Made by a program: the position numbers and the translations under genes. Below are positions 15,754 to 24,121 of a DNA stretch of 64,000 bases, piece by piece (the stretch's first letter is position 1; every line of letters begins with the position of its first letter). The notes under the pieces are model-generated. The model had not been told where the DNA came from. It saw only the letters and a list, made by a program, of their open reading frames with translations, and did no database searches. The stretch comes from Aldehydirespirator sp965220645 (GTDB lineage Bacteria > Actinomycetota > Acidimicrobiia > Acidimicrobiales > Aldehydirespiratoraceae): NCBI GenBank assembly GCA_965220645.1, contig OZ244836.1:1-64000 (forward strand), given 5' to 3'.

Positions 15754-15974
15754 GCCTGTCCCTCGCTGCTCCTCGCTCTCACGGCAAGAACAATCCGCCA
15801 CGGTGTGCACGTCGGCTCCACGACTCGGTGTTTGTGATCCCGCACTAACGCTGTCAGCGTCCGGCGGGTCTGCGACGGAGGGGCCGGGCCTAGTCGTAGG
15901 GCTGGTAGCGAGGGCCGCGGCCGGAGCTCAACAGGCGGCTGTGCGGTCCGGGCGCGCAGTGCCCGGGTTGGGCA

Positions 15975-18254
15975 GTGCTCGCCGCAGGCGCCTTGGTCGC
16001 ATCGCTCCTCGCGGTTGGTGCCACCCCCGCGGGCGCCGCCACCGACAAGGCCGACAACAAGGCCAGCACGGGAGCATGCGTGGGCGACGCCACTGGCGAC
16101 CACATGTTCACCGATGTGTCTGACGATCACGCCTTCGGCGATGCCATCAACTGCGTCGCGTACTACGGGATCACCAACGGCACCGGTGACGGCTCGGCGT
16201 ATTCTCCGAACCAGGACGTGACCCGGGCTGAGATGGCCGTGTTCATCGCCCGTGCCGCTGGAGTTGCCGGCGTTGACTTGGGCGAGGCCATGGGTGATGA
16301 GTTCGACGACATCGGCGACACCTGGCAGGAGGCCCGCGACGCCATCAACCAGCTCGCCGACAACGGCATGATCGCCTCGGGCGGCGACTTCAGGCCCGAC
16401 GACGCGATCACCCGGGCCGAGATGGCGACGTTCCTGGTCGGTTTCCTGGCTGAGGCCTCACCGATCGTGACGATCGACTCCGACGGTGCGATCCAGTTGG
16501 GCGAGTCCGGCTCGGCCATGGTGGCCGACGACAACTTCGCCGACGCGACCGCCTCGGTGCCAGTGGCCAACGACAAGGAGATCTCCGCGATCTACGAGTT
16601 GGGCATCACCAAGGGCGCCAGCGCGGCTGCAGTGCAGGACAACGACGAGCCGCCTCTGGACTACAACTACGAGCCGTTCGGCACGGTGAACCGTGGCGCG
16701 ATGGCTGCGTTCATCACCCGGGCCCTGGCTCACACCCAGGCCCGTCCTGAGGGTGTCTCCGCCCAGTACGACGGCAACGACGTGGTCGTTTCGGCCCGTG
16801 ATGAGAACTTCGCACCGGTGGCCAACGTCACGGTCGATGTGTTCCGCATCGACGCCAGTGGCGTTGACCTGGCCTTCCGCGGCGACGGAAGCTGCGGCGA
16901 GGTTGACCAGGTGTCGGAGACCGGCAATTACGTGTGCGAGATCGACGGCGCCGATCTGATTACTGGCGGCGGCGGCGACTCGAGCGTGGCTCTCGGCGAC
17001 ATCGACATGGGCGGAACGGTCGTCTGGGCGTGGACCGGTGACAGCGAGGACACCGTGGACGGCGACACCGACCTGTACCGCCTCGACGTTTCCGAGTCGG
17101 AAGAGACATCGGCGGCCGCACGGGTCCACATCGGAACCGAGTTCGCCGGTCTGAAGGCGCATCTGGGCTCGTCTGTGCTCTACACGGTCCAGCTCCAGGA
17201 CGCTGACGGCGAGGATGTGACTGTCGGCACCGACGGCGATGATCCGGCCGAGTTCCTGGTCACCTATGCGGTCACCGCGATCATCCCGGATCCGGCCGAC
17301 ACCGACCCGACCAACGGGATCGACCTCATCCCCAGCCCGCAAGGCGAGGCGACGAGGGCGACGCTTCCGATCACCACTGACTCGGACGGCAAGGCGACCT
17401 TCTCGGTCTCCGCGCTTCCCGATCAGGCGCCGAACTTCAAGGCCGACAAGTACCGGGTGGACATCTGGATCCAGCCGCGGCCCGACGGCAACGCTCCGGA
17501 TGCTGCTGCGGATACTTACTTCGTCGGCACTCCGGCGGTGGCTCGTGTCCCGGCCCAGAACGGGATCGTGACGGTGCGCTCTGGTGCGACCGGGGACAAC
17601 CCGGGCCTCACCTTCAGCACCGAGGCCGGCGCGCATCACGAGAACAGCGTGACCATCGACACAGCTGACTATGCCGCTGCGTCGGCTCGCGGTGCCAGCA
17701 ACCGGGCCACGGTGTCCGTGAAGAACCAGTACGGCGATCCGATTGCGGGCGCCCGGGTCTCGCTGGCCAGCAGCATCTCCGATCTCGTGATCGGTGGCGG
17801 CCGGGCGTTGGCCGTGGGCCGCAACGGCTCCTACACCTTCGGCTACGAGCGTGAGGGTTCTGACGCAGTTGCAGAGACACTGACCGCTACGTGGACCTAC
17901 ACCCAGGACGCCGACAACGATGGCACCGCCGACGACCCAGCGAGCCGCACAGGCACCGCGACGGTCGAGTGGGCCGCAGCCGCTGGCGCCACTGGATCCG
18001 GTGTGGAGATCAATGAGTTCGACACGGAGACGAACACGATCTTCCTGGGCGGCACCGGTGCCGCGCAGGTGCTCAGCTACGACTCCAACGACCGGTTCAA
18101 CATCGATGCCGACGGCAGCGGTGGAGACGATCCGGCGGCTTCCAGCTACGCCGCATTCGAGAGGTCCATCTCGGATGACGACACTCTGAGCTGGACAATC
18201 GTTAGCCGTGGCAGCAGGGCCACCAACACCTTCACGCTGATCAAGGCTCAGTAG
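15975..18254 (+). CDS. Cell-surface protein with SLH-like and Big-type domains, damaged N-terminus
   Basis: 759 residues from the GTG at 15975. Signal-peptide core VLAAGALVASLLAVGATPAGA, then three SLH-like repeats (MFTDVSDDHAFGDAI...YYGITNG; EFDDIGDTW...NGMIASGG; NFADATASV...YELGITKG), each closing with RAEMA or RGAMA. The rest is Big/invasin-like beta-domains (SSVLYTVQLQDADGEDV, SDGKATFSVSALP, ATVSVKNQYGDPIAGARVSLAS) and a family C-terminal domain (QVLSYDSNDRFN). In relatives the signal peptide begins with a basic KKRRSGW; here that part is replaced by unrelated codons after an in-frame TAG at 15906, and no ribosome binding site precedes the GTG. Expression is therefore doubtful. Probable S-layer or wall-attached adhesin role. 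Confidence 0.8.
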   Translation: MLAAGALVASLLAVGATPAGAATDKADNKASTGACVGDATGDHMFTDVSDDHAFGDAINCVAYYGITNGTGDGSAYSPNQDVTRAEMAVFIARAAGVAGVDLGEAMGDEFDDIGDTWQEARDAINQLADNGMIASGGDFRPDDAITRAEMATFLVGFLAEASPIVTIDSDGAIQLGESGSAMVADDNFADATASVPVANDKEISAIYELGITKGASAAAVQDNDEPPLDYNYEPFGTVNRGAMAAFITRALAHTQARPEGVSAQYDGNDVVVSARDENFAPVANVTVDVFRIDASGVDLAFRGDGSCGEVDQVSETGNYVCEIDGADLITGGGGDSSVALGDIDMGGTVVWAWTGDSEDTVDGDTDLYRLDVSESEETSAAARVHIGTEFAGLKAHLGSSVLYTVQLQDADGEDVTVGTDGDDPAEFLVTYAVTAIIPDPADTDPTNGIDLIPSPQGEATRATLPITTDSDGKATFSVSALPDQAPNFKADKYRVDIWIQPRPDGNAPDAAADTYFVGTPAVARVPAQNGIVTVRSGATGDNPGLTFSTEAGAHHENSVTIDTADYAAASARGASNRATVSVKNQYGDPIAGARVSLASSISDLVIGGGRALAVGRNGSYTFGYEREGSDAVAETLTATWTYTQDADNDGTADDPASRTGTATVEWAAAAGATGSGVEINEFDTETNTIFLGGTGAAQVLSYDSNDRFNIDADGSGGDDPAASSYAAFERSISDDDTLSWTIVSRGSRATNTFTLIKAQ

Positions 18255-18281
18255 TAAGGAAGCCACAACCCAGACCCCGAG

Positions 18282-18310
18282 GGAGGCCCCGGCCAAGTGC
18301 CGGGGCCTCC
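18282..18310 (+). terminator. Strong GC-rich hairpin after surface-protein gene
   Basis: GGAGGCCCCGGC / GCCGGGGCCTCC, 12-bp perfect stem, 5-nt loop, followed by CCCCCATTCTT without a full T-run. The same stem follows the related genes near 24053. Confidence 0.75.
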
Positions 18311-18443
18311 CCCCCATTCTTCGTACAGCTTGCCCAGCCAACGGACTGGGTCGAGGCCCCTAGTTACCTACAACCGGACCGCCCGTTCCGCCTCTAGCGG
18401 ATGGCGGTGCTTTCGTCTGTTGTTCTTGCTGCGGTTTGACGCG

Positions 18444-19714
18444 GGGGACAAACGAGGGACAGGATAATGCACTTTATTCTGCGACTTGAGACGACGGAGG
18501 TGCCACGGAGATGGGCAGGCTCACCGCTGCACGCGTCCGAGCACTCAAATCGCCGGGCAAGTACCACGACCAGCACGGCCTCATCCTGAGAGTTGCGCCT
18601 GGAGGGTCCAAGCAGTGGATCTGGCGGGGCACGGTCCGGGGGCGGCGCCGCGACCTGGGCCTGGGTGCGGTGGCCTACACGTCTCTGGCCGAGGCCCGCG
18701 ACGTCGCCTACCAGTACCGCAAGCTGGCCCGGTCCGGCGGCGACCCGGCTTCGTTGCGGCCCGACGGCAGCGTCCCCACTCTCGCCGAGTCCATCGAGCT
18801 GGTCATCGACATCCACCGCGGGGGCTGGAAGGACGGCGGCAAGTCCGAGGAGAACTGGCGGTCGTCGCTGCGGCGTTACGCCTGCCCGCAGATCGGCTCG
18901 ATGGGTGTCGATGAGATCACGACCGCGGATTTGGTGCGGGTGCTGCGTCCGATCTGGCACGACAAGAGCGAGACGGCCCGCAAGGTGAAGACCCGGCTGG
19001 GCGTGATCATGCGCTGGGCTGTGGCTGAGGGCTACCGCCGCGACGATCCCGCAGGTCCGGCGCTCAACGCTGCGCTGCCTCGCCACACTGCTCCGGTGAG
19101 GCATTTGGCCAGCCTGCCTCACGGCGAGGTGGCCGAGGCGTTGGCCAGGCTCGATTCGTGTGACCGGATGTGGCGTCCGACGGTGGCGTGTTTGTGGTTC
19201 ATCGCGGCGACGGTCGTTCGCAGCGGCGAGGCCAGGCTGGCCGTGTGGGACGAGATCGATCTCGACACCGGCACCTGGACGGTGCCCGCGGGGCGCACCA
19301 AGACCCGCCGGGAGCACACGGTGCCGTTGTCGCCGGTGGCGCTGGCCGCGCTCGACGAGGCCCGCAGCTACCGCAACGGCTCCGGGAGGGTGTTCCCGTC
19401 GCAGACCGGCCGGACGCTGACCAACGGCGCGCTGAGCCGGTTCACCCGGGTGGAGGGCTTCACGCCCCACGGCCTGCGGGCCTCGTTTAGGACGTGGTGT
19501 GCCGAGACCGGGGTGCGCCGCGAGGTGGCGGAGGCGGCGCTGGCGCACTCGGCCGGTGTCGTGGAGCGGGCCTACCAGCGATCCGATCTGCTGACGGCGC
19601 GCCGCGAGGTCATGGACGCCTGGGGCGAGCTGCTCCTGGGGGCCGCTCCCGGCCTCGTAGCGGCGGGGCGCCGACCGCCGCTACGAATCCTCAACGGGGG
19701 ATAAACCGGGGACA
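18444..19714. repeat. 19-bp direct repeats bracketing integrase 2
   Basis: GGGGGACAAACGAGGGACA at 18444-18462 and GGGGGATAAACCGGGGACA at 19696-19714 (3 mismatches). The second overlaps the integrase stop codon. Spacing and position fit arm-type integrase binding sites or att-derived repeats. Confidence 0.55.
18511..19704 (+). CDS. P4-type tyrosine recombinase/integrase 2
   Basis: 397 residues with CGGAG next to the ATG. Same architecture as integrase 1, roughly 70% identical by eye over the alignable length; the catalytic Arg (VRSGEAR), HGLRASF, LAHSAG and AYQRSD motifs are all conserved. The C-terminus differs (ELLLGAAPGLVAAGRR). The two integrases face away from each other and enclose a type B gene and a surface-protein gene (15337-18254), a possible mobile unit. 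Confidence 0.93.
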   Translation: MGRLTAARVRALKSPGKYHDQHGLILRVAPGGSKQWIWRGTVRGRRRDLGLGAVAYTSLAEARDVAYQYRKLARSGGDPASLRPDGSVPTLAESIELVIDIHRGGWKDGGKSEENWRSSLRRYACPQIGSMGVDEITTADLVRVLRPIWHDKSETARKVKTRLGVIMRWAVAEGYRRDDPAGPALNAALPRHTAPVRHLASLPHGEVAEALARLDSCDRMWRPTVACLWFIAATVVRSGEARLAVWDEIDLDTGTWTVPAGRTKTRREHTVPLSPVALAALDEARSYRNGSGRVFPSQTGRTLTNGALSRFTRVEGFTPHGLRASFRTWCAETGVRREVAEAALAHSAGVVERAYQRSDLLTARREVMDAWGELLLGAAPGLVAAGRRPPLRILNGG

Positions 19715-19949
19715 AGGCCATGAAGTGGCCATCGGGCCTCACAGCCCGTACCGGCGAGCGTCAGCTGTTCGGGCGGGTCCTTACGGCGGGCAGTCGCGGT
19801 GGTAGTGGTCCGGTGCGGCCCGCAAGCTAGCCTTGGCTCTAACAACCACGAATCACGAACCCGGTCAGACACCTTTTTCGGTGGCTGGCCCGGTGCCTGT
19901 CCCACAGTTCGTCACCCAACCGAATAGGCTGCACCATCAGGAGAGGACA

Positions 19950-20882
19950 ATGGCCATGACCACGACACCGCCCTCTGGCGAACCCGAGGCGCACGGCTCG
20001 GATGGCCGTCAGGCTGGTCGCCGCGGGCGAGATGGACGCCTACGGCGTGTGTGGGAGCGGCGCGGGTCTCGGCTGGCCGTTGGGGTGGCCGCCGCTGCTA
20101 TTGCGTTGACGGCGGCAGCCGTGGCGCTCGCACAGGGGATCGGCACGTTCCGTGACGTGCCTGACAACCATTACGCCCGCGACGCGACGCAGTGGGCCGT
20201 TCAGAACGGGATCACTGTGGGATGTCGAGACGGCACGTACTTCTGCCCCGAGCGCACAGTGAACAGAGCCGAGTCGGTGACGTTCCTCCACCGCTACCAG
20301 AACAACGTGATCAGCCCTCTGGAGAATCGGGTCCGAGCGCTGGAGGGCCGGTCCGTCCAAGGGCCGACCACGCCCTTCGACCCAAACGCCGGGTTCGGGA
20401 ACCAGCCGCCAGCCACGACGGTGCCGCTGCGGAAGTTCACCACCAGAGGCACCCAAACCCAGATCCGCTCGTTCAACCTCCCGGCAGGCGTATACGAAGC
20501 CGTGTTCACGCTGGAGGCCACCAAGGCAGCAAGAGACCACAATCAGGACACCGACGACGCCCCCGAGCCGGTGACACTGATCCAGGTCGAGTACCGGGAG
20601 AACTCGAGCAGCGCGTGGAAGACCTACGCGGTCAGCACGCTGATGCTGGACGGTGGCACCCTGCCGACCGCAGAGTGGCTGTTCCAGCAAAGACCCGCGA
20701 CGGGGACAGTCGATGTCGAGATCGCGAACGTCCCCGGACGCCTGCCCACCAGCGGCCAAATCAGGGTCAGCGCCTACATGGCCGACAACTCCATCACCCC
20801 CAACGACGACGACAACGACCCTGACCGGACCACCAAGTATGACTTCTCTTGGGGCATCATCCTGACCGAGAAGCGGCCCTGA
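19950..20882 (+). CDS. Small surface protein with one SLH-like repeat
   Basis: 310 residues from the ATG at 19950 (AGGAGAGGACA ahead; an upstream in-frame start lacks a site). The N-terminus is hydrophilic and basic, then a membrane anchor or signal (LAVGVAAAAIALTAAAVALAQ), then one SLH-like unit (GTFRDVPDNHYARDATQWAVQNGITVGC...TVNRAESVTFLHRY). A short helix (NVISPLENRVRALEG) leads to a beta-rich C-terminal domain of ~180 residues (QIRSFNLPAGVYEAVFTLEA) that I do not recognise. Only this paralogue has a single SLH-like unit. Likely wall-associated. Confidence 0.75.
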   Translation: MAMTTTPPSGEPEAHGSDGRQAGRRGRDGRLRRVWERRGSRLAVGVAAAAIALTAAAVALAQGIGTFRDVPDNHYARDATQWAVQNGITVGCRDGTYFCPERTVNRAESVTFLHRYQNNVISPLENRVRALEGRSVQGPTTPFDPNAGFGNQPPATTVPLRKFTTRGTQTQIRSFNLPAGVYEAVFTLEATKAARDHNQDTDDAPEPVTLIQVEYRENSSSAWKTYAVSTLMLDGGTLPTAEWLFQQRPATGTVDVEIANVPGRLPTSGQIRVSAYMADNSITPNDDDNDPDRTTKYDFSWGIILTEKRP

Positions 20883-21066
20883 GCGCCTTCCCGGGTTGGA
20901 GCGGCCGACCGGCCGTGACGGAAGCCGCCTAGCGCGAAGGCGAAGTACGAGGTCAACGGCTCGGGCAGAAGCCAGTATTGAGTGAGCCCCTCGACGGGGC
21001 ATTCCCTGTCGCGGACGCGGTGTCGCTTAGGCTTGGACTGCCTAGCGTCGAGTGGAGAGAATGCCG

Positions 21067-23343
21067 ATGCAGCAGCGACTCAGCAGGCCTCGCAAGGGAT
21101 GGGCCGTTCTGGCCGCCGGTGCGGTGGTGGCGTCACTGCTCGCCGCCGGCGTGACCACCGCCATCGCCACCACCGACACGCCCGACGAGAAGAGCCCGGT
21201 GACCGCCTGCCTCGGCGAGGCCCTGACAGACTGGGGCTTCACCGACGTGTCCGACAACCACGCCTTCCACGACTCCATCAACTGCCTGGCCCACTACGGG
21301 ATCACCATCGGCTGCGGCGACGGCACCGCCTTCTGTCCCGACGAGCCCGTCAAGCGCTGGCAGATGATGCTCTTCCTCGCTCGGGCCCTCGAACCGGCCG
21401 GCATCAACCTCAGCCGGGCCCGGCCCCAGAACTTCACCGACCTCGGCAACCTGAACGACGAGGCCCGCAACGCCATCGACCTGCTGGTCACCAACCGCAT
21501 CGCCGATTCCGCAGGACCCAGGATCTTCGACCCGAACGGCATTGTGAACCGCACCGAGATGGCACAGCTGCTGGTCCGCTTCCTCGATGCGGCCGGGCCG
21601 GTGGTGGACATCGACAGCAACGGCGACTTCCTGCTGGACGCCAACGGCGACGGCATCCGGAGCAGGCCCGACGACTACTTCGAGGACGCCAGCGACAGGG
21701 TGTCGAGGTTCGAGGACGCGGCCATCAGCGCCGCCTACGAGCTCGGCATCACCACCGGCGTCAGCGCGACTCCCGCCTCTGGCACCGCCCAGCCCGGCCT
21801 GGACTTGTACTACGAGCCGTGGGGCGACGTGACCCGGGGACAGATGGCCGCCTTCATCCTCCGCACCCTGGGCCACACCCTGGCCCGCCCCAGCGGGCTC
21901 AGCGCCCAGTACGACGGAAACGAGATCAGGGTGTCGTTGCGGAACGACGACTTCGAGCCCGTGGACCGCGCCCCCGTAGACATGTTCTACATCGAGACCG
22001 ACGACGTCGACGAGGCCTTCACGTCGCGGGACACCTGCAGCTCTGAGGTCGAGTCCGTCGACGGCGCCATCGTATGCGAGATCGACTCCTCGGACCTGGT
22101 CACCGACAACGACGGCGAGGTCTCGCTCAACGTTCCCCAGACCATCAGCGACGGCGCCGACACCACGGTGTGGGTCTGGACCGGCCGCGAGCGCGACAAG
22201 GTGGACCGGCGCACCGACCTCGTCCGCTTGGACGTCGTGCCGTCCGAGCAGCCCCAGGGCGCCACCACCGCCAAGATCTCCACCACATTCAGGGGTTCGA
22301 GAGCGAGATTCGGCGTCACCGTCACCTTCACCGTGCAACTCCAGGACTCGAACGGCAACGATGTCAGCGTGGGCCTCGACGGCCAGCGCCCCGCCGAGTG
22401 GACGCTCACCGAGGAGCTGCTGCAAGATGCGACCGTAGACGGCGATCCGGACAGTACGAGCGCAGTCAAGTTCAAGAACGCGAGGACGGTGAGGTCGGAC
22501 TCCCGCGGCCAGGTCACGTTCTCGGTGTCGGAGCAGCGCCTCAGCACCTGCACGGCCAACTCATGCACCCGCACCTTCAAGCTGACGGAGCTCTCCAACG
22601 CGCCCGCCGTGGCCGTCAACAGCGATCTCGTCAAGCGGAGTGCGGGCCGGCTCGACGGTGACGTGTACTATCTGGAGTTCAGCAGCGCCGCGCCCACCTT
22701 GACGAATTCTGTGGTGACGCTGACCGTGCCCAATCCCTACATCAACGTGCCGGACCGGGGCTCCGTCGCCAACACCGCCATCGTGACCGTGCACAATGAG
22801 TACGGCGAGGCTCTCTCCGCCGCTACGGCCAGTCTTGCAAGCGACAAGACCACCAACCTCACCGCCCAACGCTTCACCATCGGCCGGGACGGCCTCCACC
22901 GGTTCAACTACCGGTATGACGACGTTGGCGGAGAGGTGGAGACCCTCACCGCCACCGTCGACCCCGACGGCTCAGGATCCGCTCCCGACCTGGGTTCCAA
23001 GACGGCGCACGTGTACTGGCCCGTGCTCACCAGAGAGCCAACCGCAACCGACAACAAGTACATCCTGTTCGGCGACACGAGCCGCAACGAGCTCATAGTC
23101 GACATGGGCGCCAACATCTACCGCACCGCGGGTGCTGAGCCTGTGAGAGTGGTCTACGACAGCGACCACCGGTTCGACGTGCAGCGCGCCAACGACGACG
23201 AGCCGGTACCGGTGAACTCGATCGAAGACTTCGAGAAGGCTCTGGCCGTGTATCTCGCCAACAGCCCCGAGACCAACGCCTGTCTGCGGTGGTCGGACTA
23301 CGAGAACAGAGTAGCGACATTCGAACTGTGGCACTCCTGCTAG
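21067..23343 (+). CDS. Cell-surface protein with three SLH-like units and Big-type domains
   Basis: 758 residues counted from the ATG at 21067, seven bases after GGAGAG; the ATG at 21061 is possible but too close to the site. Signal peptide MQQRLSRPRKGWAVLAAGAVVASLLAAG. SLH-like units: GFTDVSDNHAFHDSINCLAHYGITIGCGDG; NFTDLGNLNDEARNAIDLL; YFEDASDRVSRFEDAAISAAYELGITTG. Two Big-like beta-domains follow (TFTVQLQDSNGNDVSVG; AIVTVHNEYGEALSAATASLAS) and the family C-terminal domain (RVVYDSDHRFD, FELW). A Cys pair in the first unit (NCLAHYGITIGC) resembles the gene at 19950. Probably a structural or adhesive envelope protein. Confidence 0.85.
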   Translation: MQQRLSRPRKGWAVLAAGAVVASLLAAGVTTAIATTDTPDEKSPVTACLGEALTDWGFTDVSDNHAFHDSINCLAHYGITIGCGDGTAFCPDEPVKRWQMMLFLARALEPAGINLSRARPQNFTDLGNLNDEARNAIDLLVTNRIADSAGPRIFDPNGIVNRTEMAQLLVRFLDAAGPVVDIDSNGDFLLDANGDGIRSRPDDYFEDASDRVSRFEDAAISAAYELGITTGVSATPASGTAQPGLDLYYEPWGDVTRGQMAAFILRTLGHTLARPSGLSAQYDGNEIRVSLRNDDFEPVDRAPVDMFYIETDDVDEAFTSRDTCSSEVESVDGAIVCEIDSSDLVTDNDGEVSLNVPQTISDGADTTVWVWTGRERDKVDRRTDLVRLDVVPSEQPQGATTAKISTTFRGSRARFGVTVTFTVQLQDSNGNDVSVGLDGQRPAEWTLTEELLQDATVDGDPDSTSAVKFKNARTVRSDSRGQVTFSVSEQRLSTCTANSCTRTFKLTELSNAPAVAVNSDLVKRSAGRLDGDVYYLEFSSAAPTLTNSVVTLTVPNPYINVPDRGSVANTAIVTVHNEYGEALSAATASLASDKTTNLTAQRFTIGRDGLHRFNYRYDDVGGEVETLTATVDPDGSGSAPDLGSKTAHVYWPVLTREPTATDNKYILFGDTSRNELIVDMGANIYRTAGAEPVRVVYDSDHRFDVQRANDDEPVPVNSIEDFEKALAVYLANSPETNACLRWSDYENRVATFELWHSC

Positions 23344-23436
23344 CAAGGCTCCGCCCGACGCGGAGCGGCGTACCAGATCGATACCTCGATTTGTACCCCG
23401 GCGGTCCACGGGTAGGCCGCTTTGGCCGACCCAAGC

Positions 23437-24043
23437 TCAGCTCAGGTCAATCTCCGTGACGAACTGGGTGCTGTCGATCCGGTAGTTGCTCCAGGACAGG
23501 CTCAGGCTCGGGGTGTTGCGTCTGAGATCGTCGGCGAGTTCGGCCTCGAAGTCGGCCATCGACGTGGGTGCGCCCCGCAGCCTGAACCGGTCGTTGCGGT
23601 CGTAGGCCAGCAGCACGGGGCCGCCGTCGTCGACCACGATCTGTCCGCGGCGGACGTCGCCGGACAGCACGGCACTGTCGTCGCCGGTGGGTGCGGCGTC
23701 GACGGTCCAGTACACCGTCTTGGTCTTGCTCCTGCCGGGGGTGCCGGTCGCGCTGGCGTCGGCGGTCAGGGTCTCCGTCGCGCGGCCCGCGCCGCTGTAG
23801 CGATAGGAGAACTGGCGCGAGCCGTCGCTGTCGGCTGGGCCTGTGCTCCAGCGCGCTCACCGCGAGCACGCCCCAGCCCGAACGGCGCCGCCTCATCGAC
23901 TGGACCATGGATGCCCTGCCTCGTGGCCGTCGCCGGTGCCGGTGGTGACCCCGTAGTGGGCCAGGCAGTTGATGTAGTCATGGAAGATGTGGTTGTCGGA
24001 CACGTCGGTGAAGCCCCAGTAGTACACGACGCGAACGTGAGCC
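23437..24043 (-). pseudogene. Collapsed surface-protein gene(s)
   Basis: Reading leftwards: 24043-23905 keeps an SLH-like unit (GFTDVSDNHIFHDYINCLAHYG) ending in a stop. At 23908 a new start gives MVQSMRRRRSGWGVLAVSAL, the family signal-peptide beginning. After ~20 residues it jumps near 23845, out of frame, to the last Big-like domain (DSDGSRQFSYRYSGAG) and the C-terminal domain (VLLAYDRNDRFRLRG, 23437). About 2 kb of middle has been deleted, so two partial copies are compressed into 600 bp. Confidence 0.75.
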
Positions 24044-24052
24044 ATGACGCGG

Positions 24053-24082
24053 GGAGGCCCCGGCACTAGGGCCGGGGCCTCC
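24053..24082. terminator. GC-rich hairpin between collapsed copy and surface gene
   Basis: GGAGGCCCCGGC / GCCGGGGCCTCC with loop ACTAGG, the same stem as at 18282. It lies 40 bp beyond the stop of the minus-strand gene at 24122. Confidence 0.65.
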
Positions 24083-24121
24083 CCTTCGGGTTTGGGTTGG
24101 TTGTCTAGCTGTTCGGCATCG

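Noticed and set aside
16458..18341. 627-residue minus-strand reading frame
   Set aside because: Lies opposite the SLH/Big surface-protein gene and has no recognisable motif.
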